DNA of 64,000 bases from positions 89,147,002 through 89,211,001 of the forward strand of contig OY755040.1 of the NCBI GenBank assembly GCA_963576565.1, read 5' to 3'. Source of the stretch: Aspidapion aeneum (lineage: Eukaryota; Arthropoda; Insecta; Coleoptera; Brentidae). Made by a program: the position numbers and the translations under genes. The notes below the pieces were generated by a model that worked only from the letters and a program-made list of their open reading frames with translations, was not told the DNA's origin and did not search any database. Positions 1 through 11,902 of this stretch are shown one piece after another (position 1 is the first letter of the stretch; every line of letters starts with the position of its first letter).

Positions 1-226
1 AATCGGTTCAATATATGTTGAGAAATTAGGAAAAAAAAATTATTAAATTGGCTTTTTCGTGTTTGTATCATTCTATTTGTAATAGATATAGATAACTCTT
101 CTTACCAAATACCAAAAATTTACTAAACTTGTTTAACAAAGAGGTGTGTCACACCGGACCACACTAGCCTAGTATTAGTCTTAATGCTTTTTTAACCAAC
201 ATTTTGTTAATCTAACCATTTAACCA

Positions 227-535
227 GACCCTTTTTACACTAACCTGAGGAGACCGACCTGTAAAGTTAGTTTCCTGTCGTTCATATGGTATTTAATCTA
301 GCATAAAATATATATAAATATTAATGTACCTACTCAATGACTAGTATATTCATTTCTATCAGACAACCCATAATTTACGTTAAAAATGACTATTTTTAGG
401 TAATAAGGCCCTTTTGACTCTACCCTGAGGAGACCTGTAAAGTTAGTTTCCTGCCGTTTATATGACATTTAATCTAGCATAAAACACCACAAACATATTT
501 CACATATGTATAGATATTAATGTACTTACTCAATA
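227..535. repeat. Pair of diverged direct repeats, ~125 bp each
   Basis: Two similar segments lie in direct orientation at about 227-347 and 407-533. Both run from a CCTTTT-ACxCT start through CCTGAGGAGACC, TGTAAAGTTAGTTTCCTG and TTTAATCTAGCATAAAA to a TACTYACTCAAT end, with small indels between them. No coding content is visible. They look like a local duplication or two copies of a short dispersed repeat. The rest of 1-1128 is A+T-rich and shows nothing else. Confidence 0.6.
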
Positions 536-1128
536 GCTATCAAAAAACCTAAATTACTTTTGTCTATACATTTTGTTAGACCAAAAATCTACGATGTTTA
601 TTCAGTCCATTGCGATAATTTATACAGCACACTTCTTAGTTGTTGTACCTACTCTATTCGGTATTTGTAAGTCTTCGCTAGCTTTCGGACATCTTCGGAC
701 TCAGATGTGATCTTAGAGAGTGCTGGGTAAGGTTAAAACAAATAAGAAAATGTTAATAATTATTGTAAATCTTAATTTTGTGTGAACTATTTAAAATTTA
801 CTGTTAACAAAATAGACTATTTTTAAATGCTTATTGGGTCTACATTTTAAGTTATTTAAGTAGCTAGTCCTGTTACCATTTTTATAAATATTGTAAAAAA
901 GACAATAACCTGTTTGATTCCTATTGTGCAAAGTCACAAAAGTTTAAATGGGTAAGAATAAAATTAAACAACCTAACTAACTAACCTTTAATACTAAGGT
1001 TAGAGGATTCCTACTTTTATCTTAACAACTGCTTGTTTATGAAATTTCTACAATTGTATATGAAAAACGTAATGCATTATAATACTTATAGTAGGTTAGT
1101 GTGTGTGTTTATTTATTAATATCCTTTT

Positions 1129-1775
1129 GATTGCCTGCTAAACTACATTCCTATTTTCTCATTTATTTTTATGAATCTAATAAAAGAACGATTTTTGAAA
1201 TCTGTCCTGCAAAACAAAACAAAAACATTTTGATCGACCTTTGTCTTTCTAAAAATACATACAAGTTAGACATATCAATCAAATATAAAAAAAGAATTTC
1301 TCGAATCGGTTCAATAGATGTTGAGAAATTAGATTGCCTGCTAAACTGCATTCCTATTTTCTCATTTATTTTTGTGAATCTAATAAAAGAACAATTTTTG
1401 AAATCTGTCCTGCAAAGCATACAAAAACATTTTGATCGACCTTTGTCTTTCTAAAAATGCATACAAGTTAGGCATATCAATCCAATATAAAAAAAGAATT
1501 TCTCGAATCGGTTCAATAGATGTTGAGAAATTAGTGGAAAATATAAAGACCCTTTTCATTGATCTAGATCTCCTTAAGAATTAGTACAAGTTAAGCCACA
1601 CCAATGCAATACAAAAGAATTTCTTGAATCGGTTTATTAGGTGCTGAGAAAGTAGTCAAAAACTATTAAGGCCCTTTTGGGTGATCTATTGCTTCTTTAA
1701 ATTTAATACAAGTTAAACATATCAATCTAATACAAAAAGAATTTCTCGAATTGGTTCATTAGGTGCTGAGAAATT
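1129..1775. repeat. Degenerate minisatellite/satellite-like tandem repeat
   Basis: The core GAATTTCTCGAATCGGTTCA followed by a GTTGAGAAATTAG-like end recurs near 1294, 1496, 1617 and 1739. Spacings are about 203, 121 and 122 bp. The 203-bp step contains an extra block (GATTGCCTGCTAAAC...) present twice, at 1129 and 1332. A further partial copy of the same core begins the window at 2-28. Open frames through this block are only translations of the repeat. Confidence 0.75.
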
Positions 1776-2669
1776 AGTGAAAAACTATTAAGGACCAAAT
1801 GAGATTTGCGCAGTACACCGAAATGCGTATTTCTTGGAAACTATCAATGCAAAACATGCGCACATAGCGTAAAAAGTAGCTTTGCTACCCCCAGCTGATA
1901 GCGATCTTTCATTATATGCCCTTATTATTATTTTATTTTAATATGCCTTTTGGCACTTTTTGAGGGAGACTTTTAGCCTTTGCTTGTGGGGTTTTTCCAA
2001 TAGATACTAAAATTAATAATTATTTTGATGCGGTTTTAGTGGTTCTGAAATATTAACATTCAATACGTTTTTGCAATTTTCTTGACGATCATTACGACCA
2101 TTTTTATAAAATAAAAAATTAAAAATTGCAATTTTTTTCAAATATTACGACAATTGCACACCATATAAATAACCAACTGCATTACGTATTGCATCATATT
2201 ACTTTTCCTTCTTGCTATGTAGATAAAACAAAAACATGTGAGGGGTCATAAGGTTATCATTTAACTACATAAACAGTGCAAAGGGATACATATAGGAAAA
2301 TGCACATGGAAAAATTTAAAGAAATATTTTTAAAAATGATTTTATTTTTAACAAACAGGGATTAATCAACTTTTTTGTATTAAAACATATCAGGATAAGC
2401 TAGTGCAGTCTTTTTTTGACTATTCTGTCAATTTTACACCTTGTTAGGTAACACAATAGGTATACATTTCATATAGGTCCCCAACTTGAACTACAGCCAC
2501 GGGTTACGTAGCAGAATAGGTGACACAGTACACACACATCACTATTATATCTTGCATTGGTCACGTGTTTACACCACAAACAACTTTCGCCTTATATCTT
2601 TTTAACCAACACTTCGTTCATTCGTTCAGCCAGAGCTTTAACAGTTAGTAAGACCCTTGCACACACTAT
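1776..2669. other. Gene-free A+T-rich stretch
   Basis: No open frame with recognisable protein similarity, no clear inverted termini and no tandem array was seen here. It is ordinary A+T-rich intergenic DNA as far as can be judged by eye. Confidence 0.5.
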
Positions 2670-2676
2670 TTCTCTT

Positions 2677-2708
<32 letters not shown>

Positions 2709-2742
2709 ACTCTCTCTCTCTCTTACTCTCTCTCTCTCTTAC
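2670..2742. repeat. (CT)n microsatellite
   Basis: An almost pure CT tract of about 70 bp, interrupted by TTT and TTAC variants. A 64-residue frame through it is just Leu-Ser repeats and is not a gene. Confidence 0.95.
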
Positions 2743-2879
2743 AAATATTAACTGATATCGACCGTAAACTTAGGACACCCATTTTGTAAACGAAGCCATT
2801 AAAAATTTCCAAATGCCAGCTTATTATTGCAATTGACTGATTGATACATGACAGATTGACATATGACATTTTATTTTTT

Positions 2880-3205
2880 AACCAACAATTACCTAGCTAA
2901 GGCCTTTTTCACATTAGGACTTACCTAGCCCAGGCTAAGCGAGTGAAGTGGCTATCTTACTGGCTGGCACCTAACTCATTGCCAATAGGGCCTTTCAACA
3001 GCTAAGGCCTTACCTAGACCAGGCGAAGCTAGTGAAGTAGCTATCTTACTAACAAAAAAACACTCCATTTTATCTACTCCCACATTGACCAATAGGGCCT
3101 TTCAACAGCCCAGGCTAAGCAAGTGAAGCGGCTAGCTTACTAAAAAAACCACCTCATTTTACCTACTCTCGCATTGCCACCTAACTCATTAGGGCCTTTC
3201 AACAG
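2880..3205. repeat. Three tandem copies of a ~100-bp repeat
   Basis: Three units each end in AGGGCCTTTCAACAG (at 2987, 3094 and 3191; spacing 107 and 97 bp). They share CCAGGCTAAGC-AGTGAAG-GGCTATCTTACT and ACCTAACTCATT blocks. The array abuts the decayed left edge of the Gypsy fossil, separated by a short CAGACAGACAGA-rich stretch at about 3288-3317. Confidence 0.75.
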
Positions 3206-3325
3206 CCTCTGGTTGTTACGTCATTGCTGACAGCTTCTTGTACGCTTCTTTTGCCCGAAGGTCATACCAAGTTCACTTCTTCAGCAGCAGACAGACAGAC
3301 ATACAGACAGACAGAAGTGGATGGC

Positions 3326-6300
3326 ATGGTTACCATTGTAGCCAGAACCTCCACAACTACACTACTCCCGCCATCACAGAACACACCCAACACCTACCTC
3401 GTTGCAAAGTCACTAGTTAAAACCGATAAAGATATCCCGATTAGAGTCGCCAATATTTTCCCAAATAGTGTCAAAATTAATAAGGGGGAGGTGGTAGCAT
3501 TATTTGAGCCAGTCCAGAAAGTAACAAGATGTGAAGAGCCAACTTCGGAGGATAAAAGTAAGTTACCAACGGAGGTACTTCAGCAATTTCAGTCAACTTG
3601 GCAACATCTCACTCCAGAAGAATTTCTTAAAGCGAGAGAGTTTATATAAGAACAAAGTAATATCTTTGAAACTAAGAGTAGTTCGGGACGCACAAACCTT
3701 ATTCAACATTCCATCAACACTGGCGATGCCCAACCGATAAGACAGCCCCCAAGAAGACTACCATTGGCCAAACAAGAAGAAGTTCACAATCTCATTAATA
3801 AAATGCTCAGCGACGGTGTTATTGAAGAGTCATCAAGTCCTTGGTCATCTCCTGTGGTGTTGGTCACTAAAAAGGATGGAAGTACTAGATTTTGTGTCGA
3901 TTACAGGAAACATAACGATGTGACCAAGAAAGATAGTTACCCACTGCCAAGAATAGACGACACATTAACAACATTGGCAGGATCATGTTGGTTTTCTACT
4001 CTTGACCTAAAAAGTGGGTATTGGCAAGTAGGAATCTTTGAAAAGGATAAAGAGAAGACAGCATTCTCTGCTGGAAGTGGACTCTATCAGTTTAATGTGA
4101 TGCCATTTGGCCTATGCAATGCTCCAGCTACATTTGAAAGACTAATGGAAGTCGTTCTACGAGGCCTTACTTGGAAAACCTGTCTAGTATATTTGGATGA
4201 TGTCATAGTAATGGGGAAATTTCAAGATCATCTAGACAATTTACGAGAAGTATTTTCAAGAATCAGAAATGCCAATCTCAAATTAAACTCAAAGAAATAT
4301 TTTCTATTCGAAGAAAAAGTTTAGGAATTCAACTTCGTTTCCCGAGAAGGCATCCATACTGACGAAAAGAAGTTACAAGCAATAAAAGAATGGCCTCAAC
4401 CTCGTGACAAACATGAATTGAGAAGCTTTTTGTGTCTGTGTACATACTACAGACGATTTGTAGAAGGATTCGCCAAAATAGCGTCTCCATTACATAGACT
4501 TACAGAAGATAAAGCTTCTTACGGATGGAATACTGAATGTGACCAAGCATTTAGAAGACTGAAGGCAGCATTATGTTCTAGTCCGATTCTCGCATATCCT
4601 ATTCCAAAAGGTAAATTCATATTAGATACTGATGCGAGCAACGATGGCATAGGAGCAGTACTCTCCCAAGTACAAGATGGAGAAGAACGGGTCATCGAAT
4701 TTTTCAGCAAAAAGCTATCCAAACCAGAGAGAAATTATTGTGTTACCAGAAAGGAGCTCCTAGCCATCATTAAATCCGTGGATCACTTTCACAAATATCT
4801 CTATGGACAAGAGTTTCTGATTAGAACGGATCATGCTGCGTTACAGTGGCTCATGAAAATGAAACAACCTGAGGGACAAGTCGCGAGATGGATAGAAAAG
4901 CTACAACAATACCATTATCAAATTAAGCACCGAGCGGGAAGGGTGCATAATAATGCAGATGCATTGTCCAGAAGACCTTGCCCTGAGGATTGTAAACATT
5001 GCGGGAAAATTGACCAGAAAGAACGAATTACCTACGTGCGCCAGATAAAGTTAGAACCAGATGAAGAATGAATGTCGGCTTCGATTAGAACCACACAACT
5101 TAACGACAAAGATGTAGGACCTATCTTGCGATTGAAAGAAGAGAACAAGTCACGACCATCATGGCAAGATATCGCAAACCAAGGGGTGATATTCAAATCA
5201 CTGTGGGCACAATGGGATTCACTGATAGTAGAAGAAAACAGCCTTAAACGTGCCTGGGAAAGTGCCGATGGCCTTACTGTGATTAATCAAGTAGTGGTTC
5301 CTAGGAGCATGGTAGACAATATAATGGCCGAATGCCATGGTGGAAAATCAGGGGCGCACCTAGGCATAAATAAAACCATGGACAAAATTCGAAACCGATT
5401 TTATTGGGTCAATTACTTTCAAGATGTGAAAAACTGGTGCCGCCGATGTTCGACTTGTGCAGCCAGCCAAGGTCCCAAAACAAGGTCCAGAGGTCAAATG
5501 AAACAATATAACGTAGGTCTGCCATTCGAACGCATTGCTATTGATGTGGCCGGACCGATTCCAGAAACTAAAAAGGGCAACAAATACATCCTTGTTGTCA
5601 TGGATTACTTTAGCAAATGGCCAGAAGTTTTTGCTTTGCCTAACCAAGAGGCCGCTACAGTTGCAGAAGTTCTGGTAAATGATGTTTTCAGCCGATTTGG
5701 CATTCCTTTGGAACTACATTCAGATCAAGGAAGAAACTTTGAATCAAAGCTCTTCCAGAATCTCTGTGACCTTTTAGGAATACATAAAACACGGACTACT
5801 GCTTTACATCCGCAGTCAGATGGCATGGTTGAAAGATTTAATAAAACAATAGAAGAACATCTTTGCAAAGTTGTTGATGAGCACCAAACAGATTGGGACC
5901 AATATATTCCATTGTTCTTGATGGCCTATAGAACCGCCATTCACAATACGACAGGAGCTACTCCATCTAGTATCCTGTTTGGTAGAGAACTGCGTTTACC
6001 ATGTGATATCATGTTTGGTTCACCTGAAGAAGAACACTTAGAGGTTAATGACTATGTCGAACGTTTAAGGCAAAAGCTGCACGATATCCATGAAGTGGTT
6101 AGAGAGCGAATAGAAATAGCCAGTGACCGTGAAACTCTTCAGGGTTCAAAGAGAATGATCAAGTTTGGCTATACAATCCTCAACGCAAGAAAGGAAGATC
6201 ACCTAAGTTGACACTACCATGGGAAGGGCCTTATAAAGTTGTTAAGAGAATTAATGATGTAGTCTACCGAATCCAGAAAAGCCCGAAGTCCAAGATGAAA

Positions 6301-6363
6301 GTTGTTCATATAGACAGACTAAAACCTTACCTGGGAAATGTTGGTCGAGACGATCAAACCTGA
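3326..6363 (+). pseudogene. Gypsy pol pseudogene (RT - RNase H - integrase)
   Basis: A single reading frame (frame 2) can be followed from about 3326 to about 6125. It is broken only by in-frame stops at 3647, 4322 and 5069. The RT shows DLKSGYWQV, MPFGLCNAPATF and the catalytic YLDD at about 4190-4200. RNase H begins with LDTDASNDGIGAVL near 4625. The integrase has the H-H-C-C zinc finger (CRRCSTC near 5440), the core aspartates in AIDVAGP and HSDQGRN, and the glutamate in MVERFNK. Near 6125-6135 a small deletion shifts the frame; the GPY/F-type tail (PWEGPYKVV) continues in another frame to a stop at 6361. It cannot make an intact polyprotein. Confidence 0.9.
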
Positions 6364-6375
6364 AGAGGAGGATAG

Positions 6376-6755
6376 TGTTACAAATGTAGGTTATTTAAAT
6401 TTTATAGTTAGAATTTATCTAGGTTTTAGTTGCGTTATCTGTGACAAACTGGTATGCGAACGGTCCGTGTTCTAGAAAAGGGCGGAATAATCCTGAATCG
6501 AACAAGGATGAAAAATTCTCGAATAGTAGGCACCCTTATATATAGGGGCGGACGTCGTGCATGGGGCAGTCAGAGATAACCAATGGTAGTGATCGCTAGA
6601 TGTTAACGCGAAGTTAATAGGCGTATTAAAGTAGTGAATTATTAGCAAGTTATTAGTAAGTTTAAGTGCGTGTTTTTGTACATAATTTGTCGAAATAAAT
6701 TGACGTATCGTTTTCAACAATTGCGAGTTTTAATTGTTGTGGAGAATCCGTAACA
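6376..6755 (+). repeat. 3' LTR of the Gypsy fossil (380 bp)
   Basis: It starts TGTTAC and ends GTAACA, perfect 6-bp inverted termini. A purine tract (GAAGAGGAGGATAG) lies immediately upstream at 6362-6375, directly after the pol stop. A TATATATA box lies at 6537-6544 and AATAAA at 6694-6699, as expected for the U3 promoter and R poly(A) signal. Confidence 0.85.
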
Positions 6756-6924
6756 ATAATGTATTTTCGAAAAATATTGTTTATTATTTTTGAAAATTTG
6801 TGTTGCCAGCTAAGCAATTTATTGATACAGCTAATTTATAGCTTATCTTGATATTGATGCGCAAAATAAATAACAATTTAAACCAATCTTTTGTGTTTTC
6901 AATTTTGTTTTTAAATTGTTTAAG

Positions 6925-9015
6925 ATGCCTACTGAAAAATTTAACCGCGTTCTTATGAAGAGGACAGCGGCGTATAATCGGCTAAAAGAGACAGATGACA
7001 TTAGAAAAAAAGTTGCGAGCGATTCAAATTATAAAGTTAATTTTTTGGTACGCGCTGAAGGATCTGATAATATGTATCAGGACTTTAAAACCAATCATAA
7101 TTCGGTCATTATGATGTTAGCCGATGACTCGGACTTTGAATCGCATGACAGTCAGAGTCAAGGCGGACATATTTTATTTTAACATTAAGGCTAAGCTAAA
7201 TAATCAGGAGGACAATCCTGCTAGTAATCTCTTAAATTCTTCATTGCAGGCAAAGCTATCTGAAGTCCGACTTCAACAGCTACAGGTGCCAATTTTCGAT
7301 GGCAATACAAAGGATTGGTCAAGTTGGCTTGACATGTACAACAGTTTAGTGCATAATAATGGCTCCATTACTGACGTCATAAAATTTCAACATTTGCGGC
7401 TTTCTATGAAAAAAGACACGGAACCTTACAATTTGGTAAATGGTATCCCACTTACGGATAACAATTATCTCATTGCATATGAGGCCCTTGTAAAAAGATA
7501 TCAAGATAAGCGCGCTGAAGCTACGCGCCATTATAATGAAATATTTAATGCCCCAAAAGTCACTGTCAAGGATCTTCGTCTTTATATTGACACATTTTCA
7601 AAAAACCTATCTGCGCTCAAAGCATTAGGATTTAATGTTGATTCTTGGGATTTTTTGCTTTTCATGCTACTCCTTCCTAAACTTGATCTCACGACACGCA
7701 CTGACTTTGAAAAGGAGTTTAGAACTTACGAATACCCACTTATTCACAATTATCTGAATTTATTGAGAATTATTGCAAAGCCTTGGAATCTGTGCACCTC
7801 CTGGGACCTGGTTTTCAGGAAACAAACAGAACCTCTTACAACGTAAATAAGCAAAAACATGTTGCATCTGGTTTTCATACTATGCAGGGTAAATCAAAAA
7901 TCAAATGTCTTTTGTATTCCAATTCTCATATGTAGGTGTCAAACATATTTCTAAATCTCCTCAAGAGAGACTTGCATTTGTAAAGCAACACAATCTTTGC
8001 ATCAATTGTATGCGAGCAAAGCACAAAAAATGTCCTGTGGAAACCACCTGCAAGGCGTGCCAACAATCCCACCACACGCTTTTGCATATCGACTGTCCCG
8101 TCCCATTGCCGGGACAAAACTGTTCTGCATCACAATCTAATGTTTCTCAGGCCGGCGGTTCCCTTGAAGAGCACACCGATAGTGCGTTAGTTGGTTCCAC
8201 GTCCTTTAGATCTGCTCAAACCACAACCATACTGGCAACAGCAGTGGTTGAGATTAAGGATTCGTGGGGTCGTTATCAAAAGGCTCGAATTTTGATTGAC
8301 AATGGCAGCACAATTTGTTTCATATCTGAGTCCTGCGTTTCAAGATTAGGGCTAACAAGAAAACGTTATACCATTCCCATTGAAGGTATAAACGGCATAA
8401 CATCTTCATGTAACCATGGAATGACCCATTGTCATATTCGTCCTTGCGCAAAAGCCGAACCCAGCTTTACTTTTGACGCCATTATCACATCCAGGGTATG
8501 CTCTGATCAACAGAGGATTCACCTAGATCCCTCAAAAGGGTCGCACATACAACATTTATCCTGGGCTGGTAACAGTTTTAGTGTGCCCTCTGCTGTGGAC
8601 ATTTTGGTGGGCGCCGAAATAGTCTCTTATATCTTTCGCTCTGGAATGGAAACAGTGTTTGGTTGGGTCTTACAAGGAAAAGCCTCCAGTATTCCTCCAC
8701 GGCAAGACTCAGTCCAGTCATATCATATTTCCACTGAGCCCATTCTTGACACTTGTCTCCAACAATTTTGGGAGATTGAAAATATCGCAAAACTTTCTTC
8801 ACCGTCTCCATTAGACGAAAAATGCGAGAAGTATTTCAAAAACACGACTTTTCGTGATTCTACTGGCCGCTTTGTTGTGCATTTGCCTTTCAAACAATCT
8901 GATCCCCACCTTGGGGATTTCTACAATCAAGCCCTACGTAGATTTTACTCTTTAGAGACACGTCTTTTTAAGCAACCTTCTTTTCAAAAAGACTACATTG
9001 CGTTTATGCAAGACT
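6925..9015 (+). pseudogene. BEL-1 gag-protease and start of RT, frameshifted
   Basis: The ATG at 6925 begins an N-terminal gag coiled region. A frameshift near 7130-7190 leads into a DUF1759-type gag core (VPIFDGNTKDWSSWLDMYN near residue 60 of the second piece). A further shift near 7790-7905 precedes cysteine knuckles (CINCMRAKHKKC, CKACQQSHHTLLH at about 8000-8090). A retropepsin-like DNGS protease follows near 8300, then the pre-RT segment with CEKYFKNTTFRD and ALRRFYSLETRLFK. Reading stops where the pogo-like element is inserted, within the codons for the motif that is EYLDMGHM in BEL-2. Confidence 0.85.
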
Positions 9016-9016
9016 A

Positions 9017-9983
9017 CAGTGCAAGCTCGGTAATGTGAACACTCGCTTATGCGAACAACGCGGTTTTGTGAACAAAATATTTTTTGTATTGGATATTTGC
9101 TATGTTTATGCCTTCTAATGTGACCCCAATTATCCAGCCGATGATGGATCAAAATGCCCTTCGACTGACAAAACTGTATTACAGAAAAAGTTTGTTACCT
9201 TCACTTGTGGCAGATGGTGATAATGTACTCAATTCTATAAAAAAAACTTACTTTCAAAGGATGCTGTCTTACATTTGAACAGTGCTTGGTAAAAAATTAC
9301 CCCAAGAACATTATCCAAATGTTGGTATCCCATTTTATCAAAGAAATTAGAATATACAGATGAAGACTGTATACCATTAGGTGAACTAAAGAAAATTTGG
9401 AAACACGAAGAGATTGACTTAGTTGTTTCGGAGACTTTGACTTTACTGCAAGGAGTTCAATAGGTAACTTTGTGAATAAGATAATCATGGTAATGTTTAT
9501 TGAAAGTAAAATTTTATTTTAGGCTAATTATATGACCCGTGACACAGTTGAGTGGAATCAGGATAATGCTAGAGTTAATATAAATGATGATCCAGATGAA
9601 AATAATTAAGAAGAAGAAGATGGTTGTGATATTCTTGAAGAACCCAAGCCCAAAACAACACATACTGAAGCTATTGAAGCATTGCGGGTGTGCATTAAAA
9701 AACTTTACCAAAAAGCAATATTTATAAATACAAAATCCAAAACAAACCAATTAAAAATTACGTCTTTTTTTAAGTAGGTACATACGTCTTTTCTTCTTAA
9801 GTTGATATTTTCTTAGTACATGCATTATATTGTAATTACATAATGGCACATTAAACTTCTAAGCATATAAATAGGGTCTAATTTCCCCAAAAAAGTGTCA
9901 AATTATGATTTCCGCTAATGCGAACTATCGGTAACATGAATAGAGGTTGGTTTTTTTGTGTTCACGTTACCGAGCTTGTATTG
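9017..9983 (+). mobile_element. Pogo/Tigger-like DNA transposon remnant, 967 bp, inside BEL-1
   Basis: The termini are inverted repeats of about 26 bp: CARTRCAAGCTCGGTAAYGT followed by GAACAC, differing at three positions. TA is present on both sides (9015-9016 and 9984-9985), the target duplication of IS630/Tc1/mariner-type elements. Removing the insert restores the BEL-1 reading frame. Subterminal GCTTATGCGAAC/GCTAATGCGAAC motifs recur near both ends. It contains the 3' part of a transposase gene (separate entry). Confidence 0.9.
9060..9777 (+). pseudogene. Pogo/Tigger-type DDE transposase C-terminal remnant
   Basis: A frame at 9084-9278 reads FMPSNVTPIIQPMMDQNALR and LTKLYYRKSLL, the conserved block downstream of the catalytic core in Tigger/jerky-type transposases. 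The same protein continues after a frameshift at about 9280 (ELKKIWKHEEI), and after about 9520 as an acidic stretch ending near 9777. The DNA-binding domain and most of the DDE core are absent, so it is not functional. Confidence 0.75.
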
Positions 9984-9985
9984 TA

Positions 9986-11902
9986 CTTAGATTCAGGCCA
10001 CATGAGTCTACTTTTAAAAAATCAATTCAAGTTCAATTCTGCATATTACATACCTCATTTTGTTATCAATCAAGGTAAAAAAATACGCGTCGTCTTTGAC
10101 GCGTCATCCAAGACCTCCACTGGATCCTCTCTTAATGATGTTCTTTTAACTGGTCCAAAACTACAAAAAGATATCTCGTCTATCTTACTACTGTTTAGGC
10201 TTTCGTATTTATATGTGATATTCGGCAAACGTATCGCCAAATTCTTATAGATAAATCACAAAGGCATTTCCAACGCATCTTATGGTGCTTTTCTAGGAAG
10301 CTCCAGTACAGGAATATGAATTAAATACTGTTACGTTTGGTGTGTCGAGTTCACCCTACTTGGCGCTCAAAACTTTGCAAGAATTAGCAGAGTTACAGGG
10401 AAAACAGTATCCCAGAGCTGCGGAAGTTCTACATCATCATATTTTCATTGATGATTGCTTAGTAGGGGAAAGTTCGTGGGAAAATCTACTTAGCTTACAA
10501 ATGGAATTGATCGAACTTTTATTTCAAGGCGGGTTTCAATTAAGAAAATGGGCTAGCAACCACCCTGCTGTGTTGCAATCTATGGCTTCTTCGCATCTCC
10601 AGATGCCCTGTACCGTTGATAAAGAAGACCCTGTCTTTGTTGAGGTCCTAGGTTTGCAATGGGATCCTTGCTCAGATAGTTTTTCCTATTCGGCTGTTGA
10701 TTGCCCCTGTACCAAACGAAGTATCAATGATACCTAAATCTACGATCCGCTAGGATTTTTATCGCCAGTTTTATTGTTTGCTAAACAAACTTTGGCTCGC
10801 CAAAACTTCTTGGGATGAACCACCGCCAAATAGTATATTGGTCACCTGGAGAAAATTCCAGTCACAACTTGAAGATCTAATAAAGATCATTATACCTAGG
10901 TTTTTTTTAGATCGTCCATCTCGGGTCGAACTGCATGCGTTTGGTGACTCTTCTCAAATTGGTTATGGCAGTGTTGTCTATTTTCGCATAGAGCAGACAT
11001 CGGGAAACATTCAAACTTTCTTATCTCAGGAAAATCGAAGGTAGCCCCGTTAAAGACACAGTCTATGCCCAGGCTCGAACTATGCGCCGCAGTCCATTAT
11101 GTTCAAGAAGTTTTTTCCAAACACATAATTTTTCATGCTATTTATGCATGGTCCGACTCTCAACTCGTGCTACATTGGTTGACCTCTCCAGCCCATCGCT
11201 GGCGGCCCTTCGTAGCGAACCGTGTAGCGCACATTTAAGAATTAGTTTCCTTTACATCTTGGCGCCATGTACCCACAGCTGACAATCTCGCAGATTGCGC
11301 ATCTCGTGGTTGCTTCCCTAGTCAGCTAGTTAACCATTCCCTTTGGTTTAATGGCCCCACTTGGCTGTCTCAACCATTGGCATGTGGGCCAAACCAGCCC
11401 AAAATAATAGATAACGTTCCTGCAGAATGTATTCAGGAAGAGAGAAAAGAGGCCTTTACCGTAGATAAATCGGAAGAAGACATTATAATGTGTTTGCTAA
11501 ATAAATACTCAAATTTTAGTAAAATATTAAAGTTGGTCACTTGGATGGTCCGTTTTGTATATAATCATAAAAAATTGAGTTGTGTCAAACCCAACCTCGA
11601 AGAATCTCTGGGTCCCGTAGAAATACAAAATGCTCTCCTCTGCATTATTGCGTATGTGCAACGAACTTCTTTTGATTTTTTATTCACCTCAATTAGAATG
11701 AGTTGCTTCCGAAACCATATCGAAAACTAGCCATCTTTATTAGTCAGGACGATCATTGTCTCAGGGTAGGTGGTAGATTAAAACACTCTGATTTATGTTA
11801 CACTGAAAAACACCTACTTCTTCTGCCCAAGTCCCATAGACTTACAGAGCTTATTAGAGAGTATGTTCATAACAAAAATTTGCATCCGGGATTTAAACTT
11901 GT
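9986..11902 (+). pseudogene. BEL-1 RT - RNase H - pre-integrase segment, multiply frameshifted
   Basis: The RT resumes with LDSGHM and RVVFDASSKTSTGSSLND (about 10085-10140). After frameshifts near 10200-10340 it shows SPYLALKTLQELA and the catalytic FIDD at about 10445. A palm segment follows (GLQWDPCSDSF), then, after more shifts, RNase H (HAFGDSSQIGYGSVVYFR near 10930). The BEL linker (LRVGGRLKHSD near 11765) and the start of the integrase zinc finger (NKNLHPGFKL) end at 11902, where BEL-2 is inserted. Confidence 0.85.
11898..11902. other. Target-site duplication of BEL-2, left copy (CTTGT)
   Basis: CTTGT lies directly left of the left LTR and again directly right of the right LTR at 19184-19188. 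Five bases is the usual BEL/Pao duplication length. The BEL-1 integrase reading continues across the pair. Confidence 0.95.

Larger units (their letters stand above)
3326..6755 (+). mobile_element. Gypsy/Ty3 LTR retrotransposon fossil (412/mdg1-like), 5' truncated, 3' LTR present
   Basis: The element keeps the end of the protease/RT linker, reverse transcriptase, RNase H, integrase and a 3' LTR. Gag, most of the protease and the 5' LTR are missing. The integrase and RT read like the insect 412/mdg1 group. The left edge is placed where protein similarity starts and is uncertain; upstream lies a CAGACAGA-rich stretch and a tandem repeat. The right edge is the LTR end at 6755. Because the left LTR is absent, no target-site duplication can be tested. 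Confidence 0.85.

Noticed and set aside
1131..1454. 107-residue frame on the plus strand and its minus-strand shadow
   Set aside because: It spans two copies of a tandem repeat and its two halves are near-duplicates of each other.
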